From NCBI GenBank assembly GCA_002436065.1, contig DIXP01000073.1, positions 1-11,204 on the forward strand: a stretch of 11,204 nt of DNA, given 5' to 3'. The notes under the pieces are model-generated. The model was not told the DNA's origin. It did not search any database and saw only the letters and a program-made list of their open reading frames with translations. A program made the translations under genes and the position numbers. Positions 1 to 7,077 of the stretch are shown in pieces (within the stretch, counting starts at the first letter, position 1; every line of letters starts with the position of its first letter). The DNA comes from Chloroflexi bacterium UBA6077 (GTDB lineage Bacteria; Chloroflexota; UBA6077).

Positions 1-797
1 AATTTCAAACCGTTGTTGACACTCGCCAATATTCCCATCCACCGAGCCCTTACCAGGTTGAAACCCTGCTCCTGATAGGTCGGCGTGTCAGGGATTAGTG
101 AGTGGCGTTTATCCCAGGCTACAGCCAGAGCCTTGAGCTTGCCAGCCTTGATGTGCGGTACGGCAGCCGGAGCTCCCATCGAAACCGCATCTATATGTTC
201 GCCCAACAAGGCAGCAAGAGCCTGGTTCCCACCATCGAAGCCCACCCATGCCGTCTCTATACCAGCAGCTTTGGAGAAGTCATAGAAGACATGACTATAA
301 AAGTTGGCTGCTCCGGTGCCACCCGCTTTAAGCTTGTTCTTCCCACTCTTGGCATATTGAATCAGATCTTGCAGCGTATTGAATCGCCCGTCATCCCTGA
401 CAATCAGTGCTGCAGGTTGGGAAACGTGATTCATAATGCCTACAAAGTCGCCCAGCTTGACGGGAGAGTCTGCCTTGACTACGGTGTACATTAGGCCTGT
501 CTCACCACCGACAACGGTGTAGCCATCAGCAGGCTGGCTCTTAACATGGGTGAGGGCGACGCTTCCGGACCCACCTGTCCGGTTCTCCACTGGGAGAGTC
601 ACATTGAGCACCTTCTCCACGAGCCTGCTTGCCTCGCGACAATAGAGATCTAGGATGCTGCCCGCAGCCAGGCTGGTAACAATGGTAATCGGTTTAGATG
701 GATACTTTTCTTGAGCTCGACAACCTGGGAAGGTTGCAGCTGCTGATAGTACAAGTCCGCACAATGCTATTGCCAGAGCTGCTCGCTTGAAGTACAT
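1..797 (-). CDS. TctC/Bug-family tripartite tricarboxylate transporter substrate-binding protein (3' end cut by window edge)
   Basis: Reading the minus strand from ATG 797-795 gives an uninterrupted frame of about 265 codons to the window edge. It should be an extracytoplasmic solute receptor delivering a carboxylate to a TctAB-type secondary transporter. The N-terminus has a basic start (FKRA), a hydrophobic stretch and a lipobox-like FPGC at residues 23-26, so it is probably a lipoprotein. Family signatures follow: YPSKPITIV, then a VENRTGGSGSVA stretch (Bug proteins usually have VENRPGAGG), QPADGYT, a GG-GT segment, and AGKLKALAV. A Shine-Dalgarno GGAGGG (809-804) lies 6 nt before the ATG. 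Family members are about 320 residues, so some 50-60 are outside the window. No TctA or TctB gene is visible here. The ligand cannot be predicted from the sequence. Confidence 0.9.
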   Translation of the reverse strand, partial: MYFKRAALAIALCGLVLSAAATFPGCRAQEKYPSKPITIVTSLAAGSILDLYCREASRLVEKVLNVTLPVENRTGGSGSVALTHVKSQPADGYTVVGGETGLMYTVVKADSPVKLGDFVGIMNHVSQPAALIVRDDGRFNTLQDLIQYAKSGKNKLKAGGTGAANFYSHVFYDFSKAAGIETAWVGFDGGNQALAALLGEHIDAVSMGAPAAVPHIKAGKLKALAVAWDKRHSLIPDTPTYQEQGFNLVRARWMGILASVNNGLK

Positions 798-895
798 TTA
801 ACACCCTCCACTCCTCTTCGTGCTCTCGCACTATTCCCATGAGTACGCCGCTATCATCGCTCTGCATTGCCTTGTGTAGCGGGCCAGGCACCAGG

Positions 896-1077
896 CAGAC
901 CCGTCGCTATATCCAACGGATGTGAGCGAGGTGGCGTCGGACCAAGCGCAACCTCGCCCACAAACAGGACCCGCAGCGGGTCGAGCACGCCCGTGCTCAA
1001 CTGGAGGCACTCAAGAAAAGGCTGCCGATGGTAGCCTAGTCCTGATCTACATGTACGAGTGAGGCTTTGCCTCCTTA
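896..1077 (+). pseudogene. IS630-family transposase remnant
   Basis: One plus-strand frame reads RRYIQRM, a TGA at 923-925, then RWRRTKRNLAHKQDP and an EHARAQLEALKKRL stretch, ending at a TAG. After a shift of frame it continues LIYMYE, TGA, GFAS. This resembles the region of IS630/Tc1-type transposases between the helix-turn-helix linker and the first catalytic aspartate (RRYLKRLGY..KR.RYSLAHKRDP...LKK....LLYMDECGF). Neither the N-terminal DNA-binding domain nor the rest of the DDE domain is recognisable, and no terminal repeats can be assigned. It is a short, multiply broken scar between the solute-binding-protein gene and the hydrolase operon. Confidence 0.55.
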
Positions 1078-1086
1078 GCTAGCTGC

Positions 1087-1836
1087 TTAGGGATAGGTTT
1101 CTCTCTCGAGAACTTGCACCGAGTGGCCTGGCAGCACATGTTTGGGGCCGCTGGCCGTCCGAATGATGGTGTTCAGCGAGTGAATTGCATCCTCGTGATC
1201 GAAGACGTATCCGTGGGGCATACCGATCTCGATGCTCTCATCGAGACTGATGACGTCGTTGGATATCACGTAGACCCCGTCTGACGTCTCCACCTTCACC
1301 GAGCAGCCCCCTATGGTCATGCCCGGTGTAGGGAAGTAGGTGACACCCGGGATCACCTCTACCTCTCGCTCTACCGGATCCAGCCGAATGCCCGACGTCA
1401 GCCACTTAGGATGAGTGTTGGCCGGCGGAACAGGCGACTCGTAGAACAGCGACTCCATCCCCAACGGGGCCATGGAGTAGCGCATCTCCTCCCGCCACGC
1501 TATGTGGTGCGCCTTTGGGAACAACGCGCAGTTGCCCACATGGTCCCAGTGGAGATTCGTGTACAGGACGATGTCGACGTCCTCAGGCTTCAGCCCGGCT
1601 TTCGCCAGTCGGGCATCAAGCTGCTGCTCTTCGGTTCGCTTGGCAGGGCGTAAGTTCTCCTCGTACTGGAGACCGTGAGCGAAGCTGGTGTCCACGAGCA
1701 CATTCTTGCTGCCGCCCTCTATCAACCATGCGAAGGAAGGGACGGAGATCAGCTCCTGAAAACCACCCCAGTACAGATAGAAGGTCTTCGGTTGGGTGAT
1801 CGTGCCGCAATGGAGAGGACGGATTCTAAGGCTCAC
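1087..1836 (-). CDS. Metallo-beta-lactamase-fold hydrolase, AHL-lactonase-like, with altered metal site
   Basis: A 249-residue protein of the metallo-beta-lactamase fold, closest in layout to N-acyl-homoserine lactonases (AiiA type). The start is a GTG at 1836-1834 that overlaps the stop of the upstream paralogue (GTGA), with GGGAGG about 7 nt before it, so translation is probably coupled. The metal motif reads TNLHWDHVGN: residue 94 is Asn where the family has His. The later PGHT motif is PGMT, with Met173 for His. His96, Asp98, His99, the bridging Asp194 (SND) and His238 (LPGH) are kept. In AiiA numbering the Zn1 ligands His104 and His169 are lost, while the Zn2 set is intact. The protein may bind one metal, have changed activity or be inactive. 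The reading frame is complete, so this is not an obvious pseudogene. Confidence 0.85.
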   Translation of the reverse strand: MSLRIRPLHCGTITQPKTFYLYWGGFQELISVPSFAWLIEGGSKNVLVDTSFAHGLQYEENLRPAKRTEEQQLDARLAKAGLKPEDVDIVLYTNLHWDHVGNCALFPKAHHIAWREEMRYSMAPLGMESLFYESPVPPANTHPKWLTSGIRLDPVEREVEVIPGVTYFPTPGMTIGGCSVKVETSDGVYVISNDVISLDESIEIGMPHGYVFDHEDAIHSLNTIIRTASGPKHVLPGHSVQVLERETYP

Positions 1837-2615
1837 TTGTACACCTCCCTATCGAAGGCCTTGGGGTCATGAGACGGCAGGATGTGCTTCTTCGAACTGG
1901 CGATGTGAACTATCCTGCGAAGGCTCTCGGCCGCCATCTGCAGCGAGTAGGTCTGGCCGACCACGCTGTGGGTGTCCAACTCCGGCCAGGCTTCTGGCCG
2001 GCCGGGGCAGGCGTAGGTGGAGAGGAGGTCACCCGACAGAACATAGGTTCCGGAGTCGGCCTTGACGGCTATACCGCACTCCCCGATGGTGTGGCCAGGC
2101 ATAGGGAAGTAGGTGATGCCTGGCAGGATCTCCGATTGCTCGTCAACCGGCTGAAAGGTGGCCCTATCCGCAACCCAAGGGGCAGTGTGATTCGACCCCA
2201 GACAGGGCGCCTCGAACGGCTTCACCTGGGTTCTGCAGGGTGCAGCCCAGTACTGCAGCTCCCGGCGCCAGACGTATTTGGTGGCGTTAGGGAACATGCC
2301 GACGCATCCATCGTGATCCCAGTGCATGTGGGTCAGCAGCACCATCTTGACCTCTTTCGGGTCGACACCCGCCTTACGCAGCTGATACTCGGGCTCCTCC
2401 TCAGGGCTACGACTGCAGATCCACTGGCCACCCTTCCGCCCATTCTCGACCGAGTGGAAAGCGGAATCCACCAAGATTGGGTACGGCCCTCCCTCTATCA
2501 GCCAGATAATCGAAGGTACCTCGATGAAGCTTCCCGTCAGCCTGCCTCCCCAGTACTCACGCAATCCTGACGAGATGGATCCACAGTTCAGCGGCCGGAT
2601 TCTATAGACCGACAT
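1833..2615 (-). CDS. Metallo-beta-lactamase-fold hydrolase, AHL-lactonase-like, complete metal site
   Basis: A 260-residue cytosolic hydrolase of the metallo-beta-lactamase superfamily, probably a lactonase or similar ester hydrolase. All ligands are visible: HMHWDH (His96, His98, Asp100, His101), PGHT (His175), SGD (Asp196) and LPSH (His249). The frame is open to an ATG-less upstream codon at 2711, but ATG 2615-2613 is chosen because AAGGAGG lies 4 nt before it and because MSVYRIRPLNCG then aligns with MSLRIRPLHCG of the downstream paralogue. Its TGA overlaps the GTG start of that paralogue, so the two form an operon, and their similarity points to tandem duplication. It is divergent from the LysR gene, a common arrangement for a regulator and its target. 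AHL is only one possible substrate; other lactones or esters are equally open. Confidence 0.9.
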   Translation of the reverse strand: MSVYRIRPLNCGSISSGLREYWGGRLTGSFIEVPSIIWLIEGGPYPILVDSAFHSVENGRKGGQWICSRSPEEEPEYQLRKAGVDPKEVKMVLLTHMHWDHDGCVGMFPNATKYVWRRELQYWAAPCRTQVKPFEAPCLGSNHTAPWVADRATFQPVDEQSEILPGITYFPMPGHTIGECGIAVKADSGTYVLSGDLLSTYACPGRPEAWPELDTHSVVGQTYSLQMAAESLRRIVHIASSKKHILPSHDPKAFDREVYK

Positions 2616-2904
2616 GTCGCCTCCTTGAATATGCACAGGCTTGAGAACACACACTAGCCCTATCCCTAGGGCAACATCTTGTTGGGATTGTTGGGACGGA
2701 GGAGTACCCAATCCCAGGCCAGGTGCTGAGCATAGAAGAAGCTCGCACTATCCAACCTGGCCATCGGAAGGTAGCGATGCCTACCGTTTGCTATGACAGG
2801 GTGTGTTCACTAGAATACTGACGTCACCTGAAGGCTCCTCGGTTTCACCGATAATCGGAGTGCTCATACTCGAGGGACGACATATACCCAGAGCAATCCA
2901 CCTA

Positions 2905-2936
2905 CTGCCAGGGCTCTTACCCAGAGCCACTGGCAG
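2905..2936. repeat. Imperfect inverted repeat, possible operator
   Basis: The left arm CTGCCAGGGCTC pairs with GAGCC-A-CTGGCAG across a 7-nt loop: 12 paired bases with one bulged A at 2929. No T-run follows, so it does not look like a terminator. The right arm begins inside the second copy of the direct repeat TACCCAGAGC. Its position in the divergent region favours a regulator-binding site, though a remnant of a mobile-element end cannot be excluded. Confidence 0.45.
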
Positions 2937-3013
2937 GCGTTGCAGTATTCACCCCGATTGTGGTTGGAACCCCACTTGAAAGCATCACCGCGGCGATTTG
3001 CAGCCTATCAAGG

Positions 3014-3043
3014 ATTACATAGGCAGTCCAATATAGATATGAT
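3014..3043 (+). promoter_or_regulatory. Possible sigma-70-type promoter for lysR
   Basis: ATTACA (3014-3019, four of six matches to the -35 consensus) and TATGAT (3038-3043, five of six matches to the -10) are separated by 18 nt. The -10 ends about 30 nt before the ATG. The surrounding sequence is markedly AT-rich compared with the flanks. It is a consensus match by eye only. Confidence 0.35.
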
Positions 3044-3074
3044 ATAGCTGGTATTATGATTTGCGGGTGTGCTC

Positions 3075-3992
3075 ATGGACGTGTCCACCAACCTGTTGCG
3101 AACTTTCGTGACGGCGGCTCGTCTTCTCAACTTCTCGCGAGCTGCGGAAGTGCTCTACATTAGCCAGCCTGCGATTAGCGTTCAGGTACGCAAGCTTGAG
3201 CGGCAGATTGGTGCCCCTCTTTTCGAGCAAATCGGAAGATCTCTTATCCTCACCCCAGCGGGTCATCTTCTTTATAAATATGCAGAACGTGTGCTGGTAC
3301 TATTTGACGAACTCGGTGGTGACTTGGCTGAGCTTCAGCGCATGTGCCAAGGCCCACTCAAGGTTGGTGCTATCGCGACCGTTGGTGTAGGCATACTGCC
3401 CAAATTGCTACGCCAGTTCGCGAATGAATACCCACAGGTTAGTTTGCGGGTGCTCATCGATAATGAGCCTGAAATTGCACACCACGTACTGGAAGGACAG
3501 CTTGACCTGGGCATTATCACTGGCTCTTACCAGGATACTCGCTTGAAGAGCATCCCTCTGATGCAGGATGAACTCTGTGTGATCGTTTCTCCAAAGCACC
3601 GATGGGCTGAGCTTTCTTTCATCGAACCATGGCAGTTGGCGGACGAACCTCTAATCGCTCGAGAACGAGAGGCTTCCGTGCGATCACGTGTGGAAGAGGC
3701 GCTAGCGTCCAGCGGAACAACGACAACAATGAACGTCATTGCGGAAATGAACAACAATGCGGCTATTATCAAGTCGGTAGAGGCAGGACTAGGAATAGCG
3801 ATAATCTCCAACTATGTTATAGATACCGAGTTGGCAGGCAAGCGGGTCAGGCGGCTACGCATATCAGGAGTACCGATGCGATGTTCTATTAATCTCATCA
3901 CACTAGAGGCCAAGCACGTCACTCCTAACGTGCGGGCTTTCCGAGAGATGCTAATGCAGGTCGACTGGGATATAGCCCAAGAGATCGACTAG
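3075..3992 (+). CDS. LysR-family transcriptional regulator
   Basis: A 305-residue LysR-type regulator of normal family length. Residues about 1-60 form the winged helix-turn-helix: LLRTFVTAARLLNFSRAAE, then ISQPAISVQVRKLE, the classic recognition-helix sequence, then GAPLFEQIGRSLILTPAG. A linker helix (YAERVLVLFDEL) leads to the periplasmic-binding-protein-like effector domain with LKVGAIATVG, LPKLLRQFANEYPQV and LEGQLDLGII. ATG 3075 is preferred; a GTG two codons upstream (3069) is an alternative, and the ribosome site is weak for both. It is divergent from the hydrolase operon and probably regulates it. The TAG stop lies inside the CTAG duplicated by the adjacent IS, so the protein end is unchanged by that insertion. 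The effector is unknown. Confidence 0.93.
   Translation: MDVSTNLLRTFVTAARLLNFSRAAEVLYISQPAISVQVRKLERQIGAPLFEQIGRSLILTPAGHLLYKYAERVLVLFDELGGDLAELQRMCQGPLKVGAIATVGVGILPKLLRQFANEYPQVSLRVLIDNEPEIAHHVLEGQLDLGIITGSYQDTRLKSIPLMQDELCVIVSPKHRWAELSFIEPWQLADEPLIAREREASVRSRVEEALASSGTTTTMNVIAEMNNNAAIIKSVEAGLGIAIISNYVIDTELAGKRVRRLRISGVPMRCSINLITLEAKHVTPNVRAFREMLMQVDWDIAQEID
3989..3992. repeat. CTAG target-site duplication, left copy
   Basis: CTAG sits directly outside the left tip of the IS5-family element and is matched by CTAG outside the right tip. Its TAG is the stop codon of lysR. Confidence 0.75.
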
Positions 3993-4008
3993 AGCGTATT
4001 CGCAAACT
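3993..4008. repeat. Left terminal inverted repeat of IS5-family element
   Basis: AGCGTATTCGCAAACT. It shares GCGTATT and CAAA, at the same spacing, with the inward-reading right end of the element. The transposase stop codon (4009-4007) overlaps its inner edge. Confidence 0.7.
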
Positions 4009-4816
4009 ATAGCCACAGTAGGATGGCAGCGATAGTCCACATTGCCCGATAGTTGTCGGCCTGCTTCTCGTAGCGTGTGGCCAATCGCCTGAACTGCTTG
4101 AACCGGTTTATCAGCCGCTCGACCTGATTACGGGTACGGTATATGGCTCGATCAAAGGGACCTGTGCGATGCTCGTTCTCTTTGCGGGGGGATCGTGATC
4201 CTGATCCCCCGTCTTCGGGCATACCCTCGGATCTTCCGGCTGCTGTACCCTTTGTCACCCACCACCCGATGGGGACGCTGCCTCGGTCGTCCAGGACCCT
4301 CTCGCTTGACGGAACCTTGCTCCATGAGTGGCTCAAACACCGTGGCTTCGTGCCGTTGACCAGGCGTCAGTATGAAGGTCATGGGCTTGCTGCCCCCTTC
4401 TGCCCGTAGGTGTACCTTGGTCGATATGCCCCCTCGACTCTTGCCTAGAGCTTGGTTGTTCGCCGAGCCCCTTTTTTCGCTCCAGCCGAGTGCTGGTGGG
4501 CTCGAACGACCGTGGCATCGACGTAGTGGACTTCCCAGTCAAGCTCACCCTCGGCATCGGCCTCCTGCTGGAGAGCCTTCAGGATGCGATCCCAGATGCC
4601 GGCCTTGCGCCAACGGTAGAAACGGGTGGCCACCGTCTGTCAGGGACCGTACCGATCGGGTAGATCAGCCCAAGGTGCTCCCGTACGGAGTACCCACAGG
4701 ATGCCGTTGATTATGCGACGATGGTCTTGGGCTGGTCGCCCAGTATGCGGTTTCTGAGGTGGGAGCAGCGGCTGAAGCCTCTCCCACTGGTCGTTGGTTA
4801 AGTCTCCTCTGTGCAT
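4007..4816 (-). pseudogene. IS5-family DDE transposase, disrupted
   Basis: From ATG 4816 the frame begins MHRGDLTNDQWERLQPLLPP and continues through INGILWVLRTGAPW, typical of IS5-group transposases. A TGA at 4642-4640 replaces the Trp of the usual GPWQTV. Reading resumes with ATRFYRWRKAGIWDRI and the first catalytic Asp in HYVDATVVRAH. At a run of six A then four G (minus strand, 4477-4468) a -1 shift is needed to reach NNQALGKSRGG and HLRAEGG. The second Asp is in VVGDKGYSS. At a run of six C (4191-4186) another shift leads to GPFDRAIYRTRNQVERLINR, with the catalytic Glu, and the end WTIAAILLWL. All three catalytic residues survive, but no single product can be made. The first frame break could be programmed slippage, as reported for some IS5 relatives. 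The stop and the poly-C shift look like decay. Confidence 0.88.
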
Positions 4817-4841
4817 ACCTTAAGTCTCCTCTGTGCATACC
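4798..4841. repeat. 22-bp perfect tandem duplication at the transposase start
   Basis: Two adjacent identical 22-bp units (4798-4819 and 4820-4841), followed by the first 5 bases of a third (TTAAG, 4842-4846). Each unit carries, on the minus strand, an ATG and the GAGGAG just after it, so the transposase start is present twice. As 22 is not a multiple of three, only the inner ATG (4816) is in frame. Replication slippage is the simple explanation. Confidence 0.9.
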
Positions 4842-4854
4842 TTAAGTATGCCAG

Positions 4855-4870
4855 TCTTTGAAAATACGCC
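4855..4870. repeat. Right terminal inverted repeat of IS5-family element
   Basis: Read on the minus strand this is GGCGTATTTTCAAAGA, matching the left end at GCGTATT and CAAA. The open frame of the downstream nuclease-like gene runs back into it: a TTG at 4858 lies inside the repeat. Confidence 0.7.
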
Positions 4871-4874
4871 CTAG
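4871..4874. repeat. CTAG target-site duplication, right copy
   Basis: CTAG directly outside the right tip of the IS5-family element, identical to the left copy. Joining the two would place the downstream gene's leader straight after the lysR stop codon. Confidence 0.75.
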
Positions 4875-5028
4875 CCTCCAGAAGACAGGAGCGCATAACC
4901 AGGATCCAAGAGACCGTCATTCGCCAGACACGGGTCACATCCAGCGGATGCTCTGGGACGTGCCATATCTGGATACCAGAACGAAGCGTATAATCCGAAT
5001 GGCAACTCCAGAGAGGAGGCTCCGAGCC

Positions 5029-7077
5029 ATGAAGTTGGGTGTGTGCACAGAAGCCAACCTAGTTGACTGCATGAAGGCGATCAAGCCCTATTTCGACTCG
5101 CGTAAGCGCGGCCACCTTCTGCCTGGGAAGATACTTCTTAGTGTACTGAAGGCGTATCTGGAGTTGGTTTGTTTCCGGCCCATTACTGGCTTGTTCATCG
5201 TTCGGATCAACTCAGGAGATTGGGTTCGATGTCAGTTCGAGGGGCACGATGAGAAGGGGAACTCGGTTGCCGTCGGGCCTCTAGCAATCTGCCGGCAGAT
5301 CATCCCAGACGTCGCCAGGGACCTAGCGAGAACCCTTGATCTGTCATTGTTCCAGGAACTCATGGAATTGATCAGCTCAGCGTTGGGGCGCACAAGACTC
5401 CCGGACGAAGTCAAGCTGTTGCTGCTAGACATTGAGATCGGGACACTACGCGGGGCGTACGAGGCCTACGCATGGAAGCTTTCTTCAGAACAATCCCACC
5501 ATATTGACACAAGGAAGCGGTTTGTCTTGTCACAGCTTGACACAATCGAGCCTAGTGGCCCGAACGGGCAAACCGATCTCCTCGTTGAAGCACTGAACGA
5601 CGCATATGCGGTATACGTGTCCTGGGAGATCAATCTTCTTGTCTCACAAAACAGGCACGACCAGATAATCCCTACGATTGTGTCTGAGACTACTCGGACT
5701 ACACATCGAGGAATAGTTGGAAAACTCTTGCCTTTGTTGCTCTTCTACAATGGCATCTTTGTGCTGAGTACGCGGCAACAGCTAAGGGACATCTTGACTG
5801 ACTTAAAGTCCGTTATCCCGGAGGAAATCCGTCCTCACATGAAGGAAGAGATTGATTTCTCCGTCGGGAAACTAGGTGTTGAGGGAGTGAGCCTAGAGCG
5901 AAACCCATTCCCCACAGAGGAAGCGGATTCGACTGACATAAGAACTATAGTTGATACAGTGGCTCTTTGTGATATGGACAAGGAGTCTGTTACTCTTCAG
6001 GTGTCTCCAGGATGTCGACTCCACTTCACACGAATAGTCAATCCACTTGAAGATCCAATCTACCTTGCTCTTTTTGGCTCCGGCATTGTCATTGATGGAT
6101 TGCCAATAGCCGCTTTCTCCGATTCCATAGCACGTCCCACCCCGGCGACACTCATAGTTGCCGAGTTCGATGAATTCTTCCATCCTGACTTCGAGTTTAA
6201 AGATGGTTCGGTTGTCAGGGTAGATTTCGGCGAGAAGACTGCGAGAATCGGCAGAGTCTACTACCCTTACAAGGAGAGGGTGTGGGAACTTCTTTGGAGG
6301 TTGCAGAAGGAAACTCCTGACCAGTTTCCGCTTATCATCGAAAGATCCAATTTGACCATCAATATTCTGTCCAATCACATGGTCAACTTCACACGCAATA
6401 GTGGAGAGCCGATCTACTCAGCCATCAATCTTCTAACCAATGTGGACAGTCTAGACTGGGTCAGGCGTCACCACAGGGACCGCATGAACGAGCTAGTCCT
6501 ATCAGATGGCTTCTCGACAGAACTCGCTCGCCTATCGAAAGTGGAGATAAGTAGCAGCGTCCTACTCCGCCAGTTCGTGGCCAATCTAATAGAGACTCAC
6601 GTCGAGGCTCCCTTACGAGAAGGGATCGGCCAGCGAATGCTTTGGGATAGTTCCCGCGCAGAACCTGCGCCGGAAATCGCCGCTCAGGATCTAGTGGAGC
6701 TTACTATGAAGCGAACTCTCGAGTTCAAGCGTATCGATCTCGCGCGCGAGCCGAACGCGGCTGGCGGGAACGTCGATTTCACCTGCTCGCATGCTGGCGA
6801 GGATCTCTATCGAATCTGCATCGAACTCAAGAACGCTCACAACGATCGGATAGAACATGGCATCGAGAAGCAGTTGCCTGCATACATGGACTCCAAGAGG
6901 ACACGTGACGGACTGTTTCTCGTGCTTTGGTACAAGAACAATGAATTCCCCAAACCCCAGAGATTCGCCACTCCAGAGGAACTCAAACATCATCTGACGA
7001 CAAAGATACCACCAGGATATAGGATCAGCGTCGTAGTCATCGACTGCAACCGACAACCTGTACCATCGAGACTCTGA
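5029..7077 (+). CDS. Large protein of unknown function with C-terminal PD-(D/E)XK nuclease-like domain
   Basis: The frame is open from 4858, inside the IS end, to TGA 7077. ATG 5029 is preferred (682 residues) because AGAGGAGG lies 9 nt before it; ATG 4948 and 4999 have weak ribosome sites. Residues about 1-530 match nothing I recognise. They look soluble and mixed alpha/beta, with no signal peptide or clear membrane segment. The last ~130 residues resemble PD-(D/E)XK nucleases: a helix rich in Glu, then AREPNAAGGNVDF (Asp583), a strand with RICIELKNA (Glu599-x-Lys601), then HGIEKQLPAYM (Gln615, Tyr619) and the strand DGLFLVLWYK. The D, ExK and Q-x3-Y pattern is that of restriction-like and defence-linked nucleases. 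By eye it is less GC-rich than its neighbours, and it lies alone between transposon remnants, suggesting horizontal gain. A role in phage or plasmid defence is inference only. Confidence 0.8.
   Translation: MKLGVCTEANLVDCMKAIKPYFDSRKRGHLLPGKILLSVLKAYLELVCFRPITGLFIVRINSGDWVRCQFEGHDEKGNSVAVGPLAICRQIIPDVARDLARTLDLSLFQELMELISSALGRTRLPDEVKLLLLDIEIGTLRGAYEAYAWKLSSEQSHHIDTRKRFVLSQLDTIEPSGPNGQTDLLVEALNDAYAVYVSWEINLLVSQNRHDQIIPTIVSETTRTTHRGIVGKLLPLLLFYNGIFVLSTRQQLRDILTDLKSVIPEEIRPHMKEEIDFSVGKLGVEGVSLERNPFPTEEADSTDIRTIVDTVALCDMDKESVTLQVSPGCRLHFTRIVNPLEDPIYLALFGSGIVIDGLPIAAFSDSIARPTPATLIVAEFDEFFHPDFEFKDGSVVRVDFGEKTARIGRVYYPYKERVWELLWRLQKETPDQFPLIIERSNLTINILSNHMVNFTRNSGEPIYSAINLLTNVDSLDWVRRHHRDRMNELVLSDGFSTELARLSKVEISSSVLLRQFVANLIETHVEAPLREGIGQRMLWDSSRAEPAPEIAAQDLVELTMKRTLEFKRIDLAREPNAAGGNVDFTCSHAGEDLYRICIELKNAHNDRIEHGIEKQLPAYMDSKRTRDGLFLVLWYKNNEFPKPQRFATPEELKHHLTTKIPPGYRISVVVIDCNRQPVPSRL

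Larger units (their letters stand above)
2616..3074. promoter_or_regulatory. Divergent control region between hydrolase operon and lysR
   Basis: This 459-bp stretch separates the minus-strand hydrolase pair from the plus-strand lysR gene and holds no convincing gene. It contains a perfect 11-bp palindrome CCGATAATCGG (2848-2858), a long imperfect inverted repeat (2905-2936), a 10-bp direct repeat TACCCAGAGC (2885-2894 and 2918-2927), and an AT-rich promoter-like segment before lysR. LysR-type regulators usually act from such shared regions, so autoregulation plus control of the hydrolases is likely by analogy. No single site can be assigned to the protein from sequence alone. Confidence 0.5.
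3993..4870 (-). mobile_element. IS5-family insertion sequence, complete ends, inactivated transposase
   Basis: An 878-bp element flanked by CTAG on both sides (3989-3992 and 4871-4874), matching the YTAR-type 4-bp target duplication known for IS5-family elements. The terminal inverted repeats are imperfect: the left tip reads AGCGTATTCGCAAACT and the right tip, read inward, GGCGTATTTTCAAAGA, with 11 of the first 14 positions identical. Nearly all of the interior is a single transposase gene on the minus strand that carries one nonsense codon and two frame breaks. The preserved target duplication suggests the copy has not rearranged since insertion, although its transposase is now broken. Confidence 0.85.

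Noticed and set aside
102..494. 130-codon plus-strand open frame at the left edge
   Set aside because: Antisense to the TctC-type gene, which reads without interruption on the minus strand for about 265 codons.
1869..2570. 233-codon plus-strand open frame opposite the intact hydrolase
   Set aside because: Antisense shadow; the minus strand carries all metallo-beta-lactamase motifs.
2616..2711. N-terminal extension of the upstream hydrolase to 2711
   Set aside because: The extra 32 residues have no counterpart in the paralogue, and a strong ribosome site directly precedes ATG 2615.
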